From positions 372,001-436,000 of the forward strand of contig NZ_WPAG02000002.1 in assembly GCF_013602415.1 (NCBI RefSeq): a DNA stretch of 64,000 nucleotides, written 5' to 3'. Below are positions 32,360-42,116 of this stretch, piece by piece; within the stretch, counting starts at the first letter, position 1, and every line of letters begins with the position of its first letter. Source of the DNA: Rhodococcus sp. B50. GTDB taxonomy: Bacteria; Actinomycetota; Actinomycetes; Mycobacteriales; Mycobacteriaceae. Position numbers and translations under genes: made by a program. The notes below the pieces were generated by a model that had not been told where the DNA came from, searched no databases, and saw only the letters and a program-made list of their open reading frames with translations.

Positions 32360-32443
32360 CAACGGAATCCCATCGATCTGCGGGTCGGTGGGTGTTTCTT
32401 CTCTCCAGAGGTACCGATCCGTCGGTGCCGAGGAAAGTTCCAG

Positions 32444-32516
32444 GCCCCCGTCGTCTAGCGGCCTAGGACGCCGCCCTCTCACGGCGGTAGCGTGGGTTCG
32501 AATCCCATCGGGGGTA
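32444..32516 (+). tRNA. tRNA-Glu (CTC), copy 2
   Basis: Identical over all 73 nt to the copy at 32287-32359, offset by 157 bp. Short flanks are also shared (AGTTCCA before, CAAC after), which points to a local duplication. Confidence 0.95.
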
Positions 32517-32524
32517 CAACCACG

Positions 32525-32556
32525 AAGGCTCTCCGATCCTCGATCGGAGAGCCTTT
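32525..32556 (+). terminator. tRNA operon terminator
   Basis: Perfect 14-bp arms (32525-32538, 32542-32555) with a CTC loop and a short T-run, 8 bp after the last tRNA. It also faces the 3' end of the converging PPOX gene. Confidence 0.85.
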
Positions 32557-32569
32557 CGCGTATCCGGGG

Positions 32570-33082
32570 TCAGTGTGCGGCGGACGGGAGGTGGGCCGCC
32601 GTCGTGCCGCCGATCTCCATGGCGGGCATCCCGAGCTTGCGGTGGTCCCACGAGCGCACCCGCACGGGCGCCACGCGCACGGCCACCCTCTTGTTCATCA
32701 TCTGCTCCACCGCGGGACGCGCCTCGTCCGTGTACGGGGCGGTGTACCGTTCCCACACGTCGCGGCAGACGTCGAACAGCCGGTCGTGGTCGTCGAAGAT
32801 CTCTGCCCGCCCCTCGATCGACACGCCGCGTAATTGGTCGTAGGTGTCGCCGGCCTCGACGAGGACGGTGACACGGTCGTCGCGGCGAAGGTTGACGACC
32901 TTCTGCGACTTCGACTTCGTCTCGAACCAGATCTCGCCGTCCAGCACCGCGTACCACATCGCGACGAGATGCGGGGTGCCCGTCGGTCCGAGGGTCGCCA
33001 GGTTCGCGACCCGGCTGCGGTGGAGGAACTCGTCGATCTCCGAGTCCGTCATCGTGATGTCTGCGCGGCGATTCGTTCCCAT
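32570..33082 (-). CDS. PPOX-class (probably F420-type) oxidoreductase
   Basis: A 170-residue single-domain protein with the split-barrel fold of pyridoxamine-5'-phosphate-oxidase-like enzymes: VANLATLGPTGTPHLVAMWYAVLDGEIWFET is the classic first half, followed by KSQKVVNLRRDDRVTVLVE. In actinobacteria many such proteins bind coenzyme F420, and an F420 biosynthesis gene lies about 7 kb away; cofactor and substrate are inferred from family only. ATG 33082 lies 7 nt after a CACAGT hexamer; ATG 33049 is the shorter alternative. Confidence 0.82.
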   Translation of the reverse strand: MGTNRRADITMTDSEIDEFLHRSRVANLATLGPTGTPHLVAMWYAVLDGEIWFETKSKSQKVVNLRRDDRVTVLVEAGDTYDQLRGVSIEGRAEIFDDHDRLFDVCRDVWERYTAPYTDEARPAVEQMMNKRVAVRVAPVRVRSWDHRKLGMPAMEIGGTTAAHLPSAAH

Positions 33083-33164
33083 GCGAAGCACTGTGGCACA
33101 GGGTGGGGCCGTACGCCCGGGTTCCTCCCGCTCCCCTCCGTGAGCGCTCGCGCGCGTTCCGGCT

Positions 33165-33866
33165 TCAGAGGCGCTTCTGGAGCGCCTCCGCGGCGGCAAG
33201 GAGGTCGGCGGCCCACCGGGCTCCCGGTCGGCGGCCCATGCGGTCGATGGGACCCGATACGGAGATCGCCGCGATCACGGCGCCGGCGCTGTCGCGGACG
33301 GGTGCGGCGACCGAGGCCACACCGGGCTCGCGTTCGGCGGCGCTCTGGGCCCAGCCGCGACGGCGGACCTCGACGAGGACGCGTTCGCCGAACGCCGCCT
33401 CGGGGAGGATGGCGCGCTGGGTCGCCGTATCGGCCCACGCGAGCAGAACTTTCGCGCCGGAACCGGCCGTCATCGGAAGCCGCGCCCCGACGAGGACCGT
33501 GTCGCGCAGGCCGGTCGGGGGTTCGAGAGCGGCGACGCAGACCCGCTGGGTTCCTTCGCGGCGGTACAACTGCACGCTCTCGCCGGTGATCTCGCGCAGG
33601 CGGGGGAGCACGAGAGAAGCGGCCTCGACGAGGGTGTCGCCTGCGCCCGCGGACAATTCGGCCAGTCCGGGACCGGGACGCCACTGCCCGTCGCTGTCGC
33701 GCATGAGCAGGCGGTGGACCTCGAGGCCGACTGCGAGACGGTGCGCGGTGGCGCGGGGCAGGCCCGTCCGCGCGCACAACTCGTTGAGGTTGCACGGTTG
33801 TTCGGCCACCGCGTGGAGGACTGTCATCGCTTTGTCCAGCACTCCGATCCCGCTATGCTGTCTCAT
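33165..33866 (-). CDS. IclR-family regulator (LtbR-like) of leuCD
   Basis: A 233-residue IclR regulator: N-terminal winged helix (GVLDKAMTVLHAVAEQPCNLNELCARTGLPRATAHRLAVGLE) and a C-terminal effector domain (GSGAKVLLAWAD, SVAAPVRDSAGAVIAAISVSGP). It is divergent from leuC with 124 bp between the likely starts. The same arrangement in Corynebacterium encodes LtbR, a repressor of leucine and tryptophan genes, and mycobacteria have an IclR gene in this place. Repression of leuCD is inferred from that. Start ATG 33866 is preceded by GGAGG at about 9 nt. Confidence 0.88.
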   Translation of the reverse strand: MRQHSGIGVLDKAMTVLHAVAEQPCNLNELCARTGLPRATAHRLAVGLEVHRLLMRDSDGQWRPGPGLAELSAGAGDTLVEAASLVLPRLREITGESVQLYRREGTQRVCVAALEPPTGLRDTVLVGARLPMTAGSGAKVLLAWADTATQRAILPEAAFGERVLVEVRRRGWAQSAAEREPGVASVAAPVRDSAGAVIAAISVSGPIDRMGRRPGARWAADLLAAAEALQKRL

Positions 33867-33990
33867 AGGTCGATACCTCCGTCTCGCATAATGGGAAGCA
33901 TATCGCATGCCGAGAGCGGTGGGGACGACGCCATACGCGGCCGGACAGCCCCCGGGATTCGCGTTCGTCACGTACGACAAGGTGGAGAAG
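33867..33990. promoter_or_regulatory. Divergent IclR gene/leuC control region
   Basis: Holds a CATAAT hexamer (33887-33892), which reads ATTATG on the other strand, and a run of related words: GTCTCATA (33860-33867), GTCTCGCATA, GCATATCGCATGC. These repeated CATA words are candidate IclR operator parts. The known LtbR site was not matched. Confidence 0.45.
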
Positions 33991-35409
33991 ATGGCTGGAA
34001 AGACTCTGGCGGAGAAGGTGTGGGACCAGCACGTGGTCGTGCGCGGTGAAGGAGAGGGATCGGCGCGACAGCCGGACCTCATCTACATCGACCTGCACCT
34101 CGTACACGAGGTGACCAGCCCGCAGGCCTTCGACGGTCTGCGGCTGGCCGGACGCCCGCTCCGGCGACCCGATCTCACGATCGCCACCGAGGATCACAAC
34201 GTCCCCACGGTGGACATCGACAAGCCGATCGCCGATCCGGTCTCGCGCACGCAGGTCGAGACCCTGCGCCGCAACTGCGAGGAGTTCGGTGTCCGACTGC
34301 ATCCCATGGGCGATCTCGATCAGGGCATCGTTCACGTGGTGGGCCCGCAGCTCGGCCTCACCCAGCCCGGTATGACGGTGGTCTGCGGCGACAGTCATAC
34401 CTCCACGCACGGCGCATTCGGTGCGCTGGCGATGGGTATCGGCACCAGTGAGGTCGAACACGTCATGGCCACACAGACATTGTCGTTGCGGCCGTTCAAG
34501 ACGATGGCGATCAACGTCGACGGCACGCTGGCGCCCGGAGTGACGAGCAAGGACCTCATCCTCGCGATCATCGCGAAGATCGGCACCGGCGGCGGACAGG
34601 GTTACGTCCTCGAATACCGTGGCGAGGCGATCCGCTCGCTGTCGATGGAAGCGCGGATGACCATCTGCAACATGTCGATCGAGGCGGGTGCCCGCGCGGG
34701 CATGATCGCACCCGACGAGACCACCTACGAGTTCGTCAAGGGCCGTCCGCACGCACCGAAGGGCGCCGACTGGGACGCTGCCGTCGAGGCGTGGGAACAG
34801 CTGAAGACCGACGACGACGCGGTTTTCGACGCCGAGGTCCACATCGACGGCAGCGCTCTGACACCCTTCGTCACGTGGGGCACCAATCCGGGCCAGGGCG
34901 CGCCGCTCGGATCCACGGTTCCGGTACCCGAGGAGATCGCGGACGAAACCGAGCGGTCTGCCGCGGAGAAGGCATTGCGCTACATGGATCTCGAGCCGGG
35001 GATGCCGCTGCGCGATGTGAAGATCGACACCGTCTTCGTCGGGTCGTGCACCAACGGCCGCATCGAGGATCTGCGGGCGGTGGCGGATGTCCTGAAGGGC
35101 CGCAAGGTCGCCGACGGCGTCCGGATGCTCGTCGTGCCGGGCTCGATGCGGGTGCGGGCGCAGGCGGAGGACGAGGGACTCGGCGAGATCTTCACCGCCG
35201 CAGGCGCCGAGTGGCGCCAGGCCGGATGTTCGATGTGCCTGGGCATGAACCCCGACCAGCTGGCGCCGGGGGAGCGCTCCGCGTCGACCTCCAATCGCAA
35301 TTTCGAAGGACGGCAGGGCAAGGGCGGGCGGACCCATCTCGTCTCGCCGGCCGTGGCCGCCGCAACCGCGGTGCGGGGAACGCTTTCCGCACCGGCGGAT
35401 CTGGACTAG
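33991..35409 (+). CDS. leuC: 3-isopropylmalate dehydratase large subunit
   Basis: Aconitase-family subunit that isomerises 2- to 3-isopropylmalate with LeuD. The [4Fe-4S] ligands are C353 (GSCTNGRI), C413 and C416 (GCSMCLG). The N-terminal [12 protein letters not shown] and [27 protein letters not shown] motifs are intact. Length 472. ATG 33991 is preceded by GGTGGAG; an open frame reaches 33907 but lacks a ribosome site. leuD follows after 28 bp. Confidence 0.97.
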   Translation: MAGKTLAEKVWDQHVVVRGEGEGSARQPDLIYIDLHLVHEVTSPQAFDGLRLAGRPLRRPDLTIATEDHNVPTVDIDKPIADPVSRTQVETLRRNCEEFGVRLHPMGDLDQGIVHVVGPQLGLTQPGMTVVCGDSHTSTHGAFGALAMGIGTSEVEHVMATQTLSLRPFKTMAINVDGTLAPGVTSKDLILAIIAKIGTGGGQGYVLEYRGEAIRSLSMEARMTICNMSIEAGARAGMIAPDETTYEFVKGRPHAPKGADWDAAVEAWEQLKTDDDAVFDAEVHIDGSALTPFVTWGTNPGQGAPLGSTVPVPEEIADETERSAAEKALRYMDLEPGMPLRDVKIDTVFVGSCTNGRIEDLRAVADVLKGRKVADGVRMLVVPGSMRVRAQAEDEGLGEIFTAAGAEWRQAGCSMCLGMNPDQLAPGERSASTSNRNFEGRQGKGGRTHLVSPAVAAATAVRGTLSAPADLD

Positions 35410-35437
35410 ACCACAGGACCGACGAGGAGAATTTTCG

Positions 35438-36034
35438 ATGGAAGCTTTCACCACTCACAAGGGCATCGGCGTCCCGCTGCGCCGGTCCAATGTCGACACG
35501 GATCAGATCATCCCGGCCGTCTACCTGAAGCGTGTCACCCGTACGGGATTCGAGGACGGCCTGTTCGCCGCATGGCGCAACGACCCGTCCTTCGTCCTCA
35601 ACACCCCGCCCTTCGACCGCGGCAGTGTTCTCGTCGCCGGACCGGATTTCGGCACCGGCTCGTCGCGTGAGCATGCGGTGTGGGCGTTGTCGGATTACGG
35701 ATTCCGGGTCGTCATCTCGTCCCGGTTCGCCGACATCTTCCGCGGCAACGCCGGCAAGGCCGGCCTGCTCGCCGCTCAGGTCTCGCAGGACGACGTGGAA
35801 CTGCTGTGGAAGCTCATCGAACAGCAGCCCGGGCTCGAACTGGAGGTGGATCTCGAGAGCCGGACCGTGACCGCCGGAACCACCGTGGTGCCGTTCACCA
35901 TTGACGACTACACCAGGTGGCGTCTGCTCGAGGGTCTCGACGACATCGGACTGACATTGCGGCAGGTAGACGCGATTTCCGAGTACGAAAAGTCAAGGCC
36001 GTCATGGAAACCGAGTACCCTTCCGGCGCCCTGA
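35438..36034 (+). CDS. leuD: 3-isopropylmalate dehydratase small subunit
   Basis: Swivelling-domain partner of LeuC (198 residues), with [16 protein letters not shown] and the [17 protein letters not shown] loop that closes over the substrate. Start ATG 35438 follows GAGGAG. It ends at a strong hairpin with a T-rich tail, so leuCD form a two-gene operon. Confidence 0.97.
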   Translation: MEAFTTHKGIGVPLRRSNVDTDQIIPAVYLKRVTRTGFEDGLFAAWRNDPSFVLNTPPFDRGSVLVAGPDFGTGSSREHAVWALSDYGFRVVISSRFADIFRGNAGKAGLLAAQVSQDDVELLWKLIEQQPGLELEVDLESRTVTAGTTVVPFTIDDYTRWRLLEGLDDIGLTLRQVDAISEYEKSRPSWKPSTLPAP

Positions 36035-36054
36035 AAACACCCCCGAACACGCCT

Positions 36055-36098
36055 CTTCCGGGCCCGGTCCGACACTCCCGTCGGGCCGGGCCCGGAAG
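36055..36098 (+). terminator. leuCD terminator
   Basis: 19-bp arms (36055-36073 and 36080-36098) with one G-U pair and a 6-nt loop, followed by TTATTT. Confidence 0.88.
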
Positions 36099-36204
36099 TT
36101 ATTTGCATGAGAATCCGCGTGGCACATAGACTCTTGCCCGTTTGCGGGTCTACCGTGGACTGGAGTCGGTCTGACGGTGGACCGTATATGTGCGGAGGAA
36201 ATCA

Positions 36205-36933
36205 ATGAACAAGGCAGAACTGATCGACGTTCTGACCGAGAAACTCGGTTCGGACAGGCGCACCGCTACCGCGGCCGTCGAGCACATGGTGGACGCCATC
36301 GTTCGCGCTGTGCACGAGGGTAGGAGCGTCACCATCACCGGATTCGGTGTCTTCGAGAAGCGTCGCCGGGCCGCTCGTGTCGCCCGGAACCCGCGCACGG
36401 GTGAGACGGTCAAGGTCAAGCCGACCTCGGTGCCGGCATTCCGTCCCGGCCAGTCCTTCAAGAACATCATCGCGGGCACCCAGAAGCTTCCCGCTTCGGG
36501 TCCGGCCGTGAAGCGTGGTGCGGCTGCAGCAGCCAAGAAGACCGCGGCAGCCAAGAAGGCGGCCAAGAAGACTGCGGCGAAGAAGACCACGGCGACCAAG
36601 TCGACCGCGGCGAAGAAGACCACCGCGGCCAAGTCGACGCCGGCGAAGAAGACTACCGCCACCAAGTCGACCGCAGCCAAGTCGACGCCGGCGAAGAAGA
36701 CCACCGCCACCAAGTCGACTGCAGCCAAGTCGACGCCGGCGAAGAAGACCACGGCGACGAAGTCGACCGCGGCGAAGAAGACCACCACGGCGGCGAAGAA
36801 GACCACCGCGGCCAAGTCGGCCCCGGCGAAGAAGACCACCGCCACCAAGTCGACCGCGGCGAAGAAGACCACCACGGCGGCGAAGAAGAGCCCGGCGAAG
36901 AAGACCACGGCTCGCAAGAGCGCCAAGAAGTAG
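36205..36933 (+). CDS. hupB: HU-type nucleoid protein with histone-like tail
   Basis: Essentially a two-part protein of 242 residues. Residues 1-90 are a standard HU domain ([15 protein letters not shown]...[21 protein letters not shown]...[10 protein letters not shown]). Residues about 108-242 form a disordered tail made of KKTTA, KSTAA and KSTPA units, resembling histone H1 and the mycobacterial HupB/Hlp tail. It compacts DNA and in mycobacteria is modified by acetylation and phosphorylation. ATG 36205 follows GGAGGA. The tail DNA (about 36520-36930) is an imperfect tandem repeat and is prone to length change. Downstream mutT1 converges across a hairpin. Confidence 0.96.
   Translation: MNKAELIDVLTEKLGSDRRTATAAVEHMVDAIVRAVHEGRSVTITGFGVFEKRRRAARVARNPRTGETVKVKPTSVPAFRPGQSFKNIIAGTQKLPASGPAVKRGAAAAAKKTAAAKKAAKKTAAKKTTATKSTAAKKTTAAKSTPAKKTTATKSTAAKSTPAKKTTATKSTAAKSTPAKKTTATKSTAAKKTTTAAKKTTAAKSAPAKKTTATKSTAAKKTTTAAKKSPAKKTTARKSAKK
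36523..36930 (+). repeat. Imperfect tandem repeats in the hupB tail
   Basis: Repeating coding units around AAGTCGACCGCGGCGAAGAAG and AAGTCGACGCCGGCGAAGAAG. The block coding for [16 protein letters not shown] recurs three times nearly unchanged between about 36624 and 36770. Confidence 0.85.
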
Positions 36934-36980
36934 AAGTCACCCTCGGTACGGCCCGCACAGGTGCGGGCCGCGCAGGTGCG

Positions 36981-37018
36981 GCGACGGCGGCCACCGGACA
37001 TCCGGTGGCCGCCGTCGC
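36981..37018. terminator. Terminator between hupB and mutT1
   Basis: Perfect 18-bp arms (36981-36998, 37001-37018); the innermost pair probably opens to give a 4-nt loop. Lies between converging genes. Confidence 0.85.
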
Positions 37019-37028
37019 GCGTTCCGGG

Positions 37029-37997
37029 TCAGATGCTCTCGTCGTCCACGGCGGGGCGGCCGGTGGGAAGGGGACTGTCGATGTGGTCTGCCGCGACCAG
37101 GCGGTCGCCGCGCAGAGACAACACCCACATACTCGCCTTCCGATTCCGTGCCGGAGGCAGCACGAGACCGTCGCGCTCCGCCCACCACTCCAGCAGTGGC
37201 GGGATCACCTTGCCCTGACTGCAGATCACAGGAGTGCCGGGACCGGACGCGATCTCCAGCGCCCGCTTGCGTCCGCGGTCCGGGTCGGAACGGTACTCCT
37301 CTTCGGACAGGGACGGTTCGAGCAAGACCTCGAGTTCGTGCCGGGAGGCGAACGGTTCGACTGTCGCGATGCACCGTGTGCGATCGGCCGATACCACCCG
37401 ATCGCCGCCGAACGCCGTCAGTTGCGGCACGAGAGCGGCGGCCTGCGCCCGTCCGGATGCGTCGAGGGGACGGTAGCGGTCATCGCCCTTGTACTTCTTG
37501 CGACTTCCCGCCTTGGCGTGGCGGACGATCAGTGCGGTGGTGGTGTCGAGTGGCACGCGCCGGAATCGGCGCAGGACACTGCGGTCCATCGGGTAGGACA
37601 GCAGGTCGAATGCTCCTTCGGGGGTCACCCAACGCAATTCGTCCACCTCGTTGTTGGGCGTGAACTGCCCGTCGACGGTGCGGGCGGCCCAGTAGTCGAC
37701 CCTCTTGAGCCTGCGGTGCCCCGGCACCGGGTAGACCACTTTTCCGAGACTGCGTCCGAGTGCGGCGCGGAACCCGGTCTCCTCTTCGATCTCCCGCACC
37801 GCGGCGACCACGGCGGTCTCACCCTCGTCGAGTTTGCCCTTCGGGAAGGACCAGTCGTCGTAGCGGGGGCGGTGTACGAGGGCGACCTCCGCGTCGTACG
37901 GAGCGTTCTCGGCGGCGCCCCGCCACAGGACCGCGCCCGCCGCGAAGATGTTGGCCTTCACGGGCTTGTCGCGTGATTCGGTCAACGTTTCCTCCAC
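37029..37997 (-). CDS. mutT1: Nudix/histidine-phosphatase fusion (MutT1)
   Basis: Two enzymes in one chain of about 320 residues. The N-terminal Nudix domain has a full box (GKLDEGETAVVAAVREIEEETGF, residues 54-76) and the C-terminal half is a histidine phosphatase (LIVRHAKAG, H160; RTRCIATVEPF). In mycobacteria MutT1 hydrolyses 8-oxo-dGTP and diadenosine polyphosphates. It sits 1 nt after ppk, in one operon. Two starts compete: GTG 37997 with little ribosome site, or TTG 37985, which has GGAGG 5 nt upstream and would remove four residues. Confidence 0.92.
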   Translation of the reverse strand: MEETLTESRDKPVKANIFAAGAVLWRGAAENAPYDAEVALVHRPRYDDWSFPKGKLDEGETAVVAAVREIEEETGFRAALGRSLGKVVYPVPGHRRLKRVDYWAARTVDGQFTPNNEVDELRWVTPEGAFDLLSYPMDRSVLRRFRRVPLDTTTALIVRHAKAGSRKKYKGDDRYRPLDASGRAQAAALVPQLTAFGGDRVVSADRTRCIATVEPFASRHELEVLLEPSLSEEEYRSDPDRGRKRALEIASGPGTPVICSQGKVIPPLLEWWAERDGLVLPPARNRKASMWVLSLRGDRLVAADHIDSPLPTGRPAVDDESI

Positions 37998-37998
37998 C

Positions 37999-40194
37999 TC
38001 AGGACGAGCGGCTACGCATGAGTTCGACCTGGTGGTCGCGGGCAGCTGTGCCCGGCTCGGGCGACGCCGTCCAGGTGCCGTCGCCCTCGAGAATCCAGCA
38101 GCGTGTCGCGGGATCCAACGCGGAATCGAAGATGCCGTCCAACTGCGTTGCCAGCCGGGTGTTCTTCACCTGCACCATCACTTCGACCCGCCGGTCGAGA
38201 TTCCGGTGCATCATGTCGGCGCTGCCGATCCAGTACTCGTCGCTGCCGCGGAAATGGAACAGTCGCGAGTGTTCGAGGAAGCGGCCCAGAATCGATCGCA
38301 CCGTGATGTTCTCGCTCAAGCCGGGCACTCCGGGCTTGAGCGCGCAGATCCCGCGCACGACCACCTCCACCCGGACCCCCGCGCGGGATGCGCGGTAGAG
38401 CGCGTCGATCACCTGCTCGTCGACGAGGGCGTTGGCTTTGAGTCGGATCCCGCTGGGACGACCGGCGTTGTGGTGCTCGATCTCACGCTCCACGCGCTGG
38501 ACGATCCCCTTGCGGACCCCGTGCGGTGCGACGAGCAGATTGCGGTACTGGGCCTTTCGGGAGTATCCGGTGAGGGTGTTGAACAGGTCGGTGAGGTCGG
38601 CGCCGATCTCGGGGGAGGACGTGAGCAGGCCGACGTCCTCGTACAGGCGGGCGGTCTTCGGGTTGTAGTTGCCTGTGCCGATATGGCAGTAGCGCCGGAT
38701 CGTCGACCCCTCGCGTCGCACGACCAGACAGGTCTTGCAGTGGGTCTTGAGACCGACGAGTCCGTATACGACGTGGACACCTGCCTGTTCGAGCTTGCGG
38801 GCCCACTTGATGTTGGCCTGCTCGTCGAAGCGGGCCTTGATCTCCACCAGCGCGACGACTTGTTTGCCGGCCTCGGCGGCAGCGATGAGGGCGTTGACGA
38901 TGGGGGAGTCACCCGACGTCCGGTACAGCGTCTGCTTGATCGCGAGCACCTGGCTGTCGGCCGCCGCCTGCTCGATGAACCGCTGGACGCTCGTGGAGAA
39001 CGAGTCGTACGGATGGTGGACGAGGATGTCGCCCTCGCGGAGAGTGGAGAACACGCTCTTCGGGGTCTCGCGCTCACCGAATGCGGGGTGGGTCGCCGGT
39101 ACGAAGGGTGCATCCTTCAGGTCCGGACGGTCGACGGCGTGCACCTGCCAGAGCGACGACAGGTCGAGCAGACCGGGCAACTGGACGACGTCCACCCGGT
39201 CGACGTCGAGTTCGCGCAGCAGGAGTTCGAGCATGTGCTCGGTCATGTCGTCCGACACCTCGAGCCGCACGGGAGAACCGAAGCGCCGTCGGGCGAGTTC
39301 GCGTTCGAGGGCCTGGAGGAGATCCTCGTCACGGTCCTCCTCGACCTCGAAGTCGGCGTTGCGAGTGACTCGGAAGGCGTGGTGTTCGACGATCTCCATG
39401 CCGGGGAACAGGACGTCGAGGTGAGCGGCGATCAGCTCCTCGAGGGGAAGGAAAGCCGGCAGCCCGTGCGACGAACCCGCACGGTCGACCCGCACGAAGC
39501 GATCGACGTTGTCGGGCACCTTCACGCGCGCGAAGTGCTCTCCCGAGGACTGCGAATCCTTGACCGTGACAGCGAGGTTGAGGGACAGGCCGCTGATGTA
39601 GGGGAAGGGGTGGGCGGGATCGACCGCGAGCGGCGTCAACACGGGGAAGACCTGCTCGGCGAAATACTGTGTCAGACGGTCGCGTTCGTCCGGTGTCAGA
39701 TCCGGCCATCGGATGATCGAGATTCCTTCGGCTGCCAGCGCGGGCATGACCGAATCGAGGAAGACCTGTGCCTGGCGCCCGGCGAGTTCGCGCGTGCTCG
39801 ACGCGATGAGGGCGAGCTGAGCGCGCGGGGACAGTCCGTCCGCGGACCGGACCGACAGCCCCGTCTCGGCGCGACGTTTGAGACCGGCGACCCGCACCAT
39901 GTAGAACTCGTCGAGATTCGACGCGAAGATCGCGAGGAACTTGGCGCGTTCGAGCAACGGCTGCGAGGTGTCCTCCGCGAGCGCGAGAACGCGAGCGTTG
40001 AAATCGAGCCAGCTCTGTTCCCGGTTGAGATAGCGGTCGACGGGAAGCGTGGTGTCGTGATCGGTCGTCGACTGCAGGGCCGTCGCCGCCGGAGGTGCGC
40101 TGGTGGCGGTGGCCACACGACCGGAAGGTCGTGCAACCCCGGGCGGGGCCGCGTTCTCGGAACTTGTGGGATCGGGGGAATCGCCGTTGGTCAC
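37999..40194 (-). CDS. ppk: Polyphosphate kinase 1
   Basis: Reversibly transfers the gamma-phosphate of ATP to polyphosphate. The four-domain PPK1 layout is clear: N-domain [20 protein letters not shown], head domain, then two catalytic C-domains with the phosphohistidine in [21 protein letters not shown] (H504). Length 731. Start GTG 40194 overlaps the stop of the upstream fbiD/cofC gene (GTGA), and mutT1 follows after one base, so three genes are tightly coupled. Confidence 0.97.
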   Translation of the reverse strand: MTNGDSPDPTSSENAAPPGVARPSGRVATATSAPPAATALQSTTDHDTTLPVDRYLNREQSWLDFNARVLALAEDTSQPLLERAKFLAIFASNLDEFYMVRVAGLKRRAETGLSVRSADGLSPRAQLALIASSTRELAGRQAQVFLDSVMPALAAEGISIIRWPDLTPDERDRLTQYFAEQVFPVLTPLAVDPAHPFPYISGLSLNLAVTVKDSQSSGEHFARVKVPDNVDRFVRVDRAGSSHGLPAFLPLEELIAAHLDVLFPGMEIVEHHAFRVTRNADFEVEEDRDEDLLQALERELARRRFGSPVRLEVSDDMTEHMLELLLRELDVDRVDVVQLPGLLDLSSLWQVHAVDRPDLKDAPFVPATHPAFGERETPKSVFSTLREGDILVHHPYDSFSTSVQRFIEQAAADSQVLAIKQTLYRTSGDSPIVNALIAAAEAGKQVVALVEIKARFDEQANIKWARKLEQAGVHVVYGLVGLKTHCKTCLVVRREGSTIRRYCHIGTGNYNPKTARLYEDVGLLTSSPEIGADLTDLFNTLTGYSRKAQYRNLLVAPHGVRKGIVQRVEREIEHHNAGRPSGIRLKANALVDEQVIDALYRASRAGVRVEVVVRGICALKPGVPGLSENITVRSILGRFLEHSRLFHFRGSDEYWIGSADMMHRNLDRRVEVMVQVKNTRLATQLDGIFDSALDPATRCWILEGDGTWTASPEPGTAARDHQVELMRSRSS

Positions 40195-40892
40195 CAGTTC
40201 ATTGTGGCAGAGCTACGGCTCCCTGCAGCGCTGTCGCACCGGTGGCGAAGAGGGAACTCGAGTCCCTCCAGCGCGGCCGCGGTGGCCGGTCCGACGCCGA
40301 GCTGCACTGCGGCAGCAAGATCGTCCGGGGTGTCCACATCGAGTCGCAGGCCCGGAAGTGCGTCCGGCACCGGGTACGCGCCGGCGTCGACATGACGGCG
40401 GGCCGATCCCGGCCCGAACGCCAGCGGCGGCAGGGTTCCGCTCACACAGTGCAGCAACGCCGTCGTACCACCCGAGGTGTGATCGGCGACGACGGCCGTC
40501 CCCGTCCTGCGCGCCGTCTCGCGTGCGAGCGCGAACTCGTCGGGTCGCAAGGACGGCAGGTCGGCCTGCAATGCCACGAGTTCGGCATCGGGTGCGCCGT
40601 CGCGCACCCGGCGGGCCGCTGCGCGCAGAGCGGAATTGAGCGGATCGGGGGAGCCGGGCGCGACGGGGTCGGGGAGGACGTCCGCGCCGCATTCCCGCGC
40701 GACGGCCGCGACGCGGTCGTCGGCCGTGACGACGGTGACCGTCACGTCCCCGGCAGCCAGCGCCGCCGTCACGGTGTCCTGCAGCATCGCCAGAACCAGT
40801 GATTCCCGCGCCGCCGGGTCCAGGACATGCGCCAGCCGCGACTTCGCCAGGCCGAGGGCCTTGACGGGGACGAGCACGTGCGTCGCGGACAT
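40191..40892 (-). CDS. fbiD: FbiD/CofC: guanylyltransferase of F420 synthesis
   Basis: A 233-residue nucleotidyltransferase-like protein with the N-terminal [20 protein letters not shown] signature, a [12 protein letters not shown] segment and [15 protein letters not shown] (metal-binding Asp). It makes the guanylated three-carbon precursor of coenzyme F420; in mycobacteria the substrate is phosphoenolpyruvate (FbiD), elsewhere 2-phospholactate (CofC). It is the first gene of the fbiD-ppk-mutT1 operon. ATG 40892 has a CACAAT hexamer 6-7 nt upstream, suggesting a leaderless start. The divergent neighbour is gpsA. Confidence 0.92.
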   Translation of the reverse strand: MSATHVLVPVKALGLAKSRLAHVLDPAARESLVLAMLQDTVTAALAAGDVTVTVVTADDRVAAVARECGADVLPDPVAPGSPDPLNSALRAAARRVRDGAPDAELVALQADLPSLRPDEFALARETARRTGTAVVADHTSGGTTALLHCVSGTLPPLAFGPGSARRHVDAGAYPVPDALPGLRLDVDTPDDLAAAVQLGVGPATAAALEGLEFPLRHRCDSAAGSRSSATMNW

Positions 40893-41117
40893 TGCCCGAT
40901 TGTGCCATCAGCGGCGAATTCGGCGACCGCACGGTCGACCGACGTGGCCGGCGGCGTGTGCGGTCCGTCCGCCGACCCGGCGCGGCGTCGGCGGTGGCTG
41001 CGCGATACTGGGTGCGACCGTGGGTGGTGACCGCCCGGACCGAACCGGTCGCGACCGCCCGATCTCCGGGCCGATCGCGACCGCCCGTGCCGGGCATCGG
41101 ACGAGAGTGAGGATCGC
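40893..41117. other. Divergent fbiD/gpsA region with GACCGCCCG repeats
   Basis: A 225-bp gap. TCGCGACCGCCCG occurs at 41049-41061 and 41075-41087, 26 bp apart, and a third GACCGCCCG lies near 41033. They precede the gpsA start. Whether they are operator sites or drift of a GC-rich spacer is unclear. Confidence 0.45.
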
Positions 41118-42116
41118 GTGACCACAGCAGCAGTTCTGGGCGCGGGTTCGTGGGGCACGGCGTACGCCAAGGTGTTGGCCGATGCCGGGACGGACGTGAC
41201 GATCTGGGCGCGGCGCGAGGAGGTGGCGCGCGGCATCGCGGAACGGCACGAGAACTCCGACTATCTGCCCGGTGTGGAACTGCCGCACTCGCTGAAGGCC
41301 ACCGCCGATCACCGGGTGGCGGTGGCGGGTGCCGACTTCGTCGTTCTCGCCGTTCCGAGCCAGACCCTGCGTACCAATCTCGAGGCGTGGAAGGCGGACA
41401 TCGGATCCGACGTCACACTTCTGAGTCTCGCCAAGGGAATCGAGAGCGGCACCCTGATGCGCATGAGTCAGGTGATCGGTCAGGTCACGGGCGCCGAGCA
41501 GAATCGGATCGCCGTGCTGTCCGGCCCCAACCTCGCTCGTGAGATCGCCGAGGGGCAACCGGCCGCGACGGTAATCGCGTGCCCTGATTCGACCCGCGCC
41601 ATGGAGATTCAGAAGTCGTGTGCGACAAGATATTTCCGTCCTTACACCAATTCGGACGTGATCGGCTGCGAGATCGGCGGCGCATGCAAGAACGTCATCG
41701 CTCTCGCCTGCGGCATGGCCGCCGGAGTCGGCCTCGGTGAGAACACCGTCGCGAGCATCATCACCCGCGGCCTCGCCGAGATCACCCGTCTCGGAACCGC
41801 CCTCGGAGCGAAGCCGGCGACGCTCGCCGGTCTCGCCGGCGTCGGCGATCTCGTCGCCACGTGCACCTCCCCGCTGTCGCGCAACCGTTCGTTCGGCGAA
41901 CGTCTCGGCCACGGCGAGTCGCTCGAGAGCGCACAGGAGGCCACCCACGGTCAGGTGGCCGAAGGGGTCAAGTCGTGCACCTCGGTCCGCGCCCTCGCCG
42001 CGAGCTACGACGTGGAGATGCCGCTCACCGACGCCGTGCATCGCGTGTGCCACGAAGGCATGTCGGTACCGGATGCGATCGGGCAGCTGCTCGGACGCCG
42101 GATCAAGCCGGAATGA
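41118..42116 (+). CDS. gpsA: Glycerol-3-phosphate dehydrogenase [NAD(P)+]
   Basis: Reduces dihydroxyacetone phosphate to sn-glycerol 3-phosphate for phospholipid synthesis. Rossmann motif [20 protein letters not shown], the [18 protein letters not shown] segment and catalytic K191 in [13 protein letters not shown] are present. Length 332. Start GTG 41118 is preceded by GAGGAT. The stop overlaps an ATG of the next gene (ATGA). Confidence 0.96.
   Translation: MTTAAVLGAGSWGTAYAKVLADAGTDVTIWARREEVARGIAERHENSDYLPGVELPHSLKATADHRVAVAGADFVVLAVPSQTLRTNLEAWKADIGSDVTLLSLAKGIESGTLMRMSQVIGQVTGAEQNRIAVLSGPNLAREIAEGQPAATVIACPDSTRAMEIQKSCATRYFRPYTNSDVIGCEIGGACKNVIALACGMAAGVGLGENTVASIITRGLAEITRLGTALGAKPATLAGLAGVGDLVATCTSPLSRNRSFGERLGHGESLESAQEATHGQVAEGVKSCTSVRALAASYDVEMPLTDAVHRVCHEGMSVPDAIGQLLGRRIKPE

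Noticed and set aside
36520..36930. CRISPR-like repeated DNA
   Set aside because: The repeats are the coding sequence of the HupB tail, without unique spacers of constant length.
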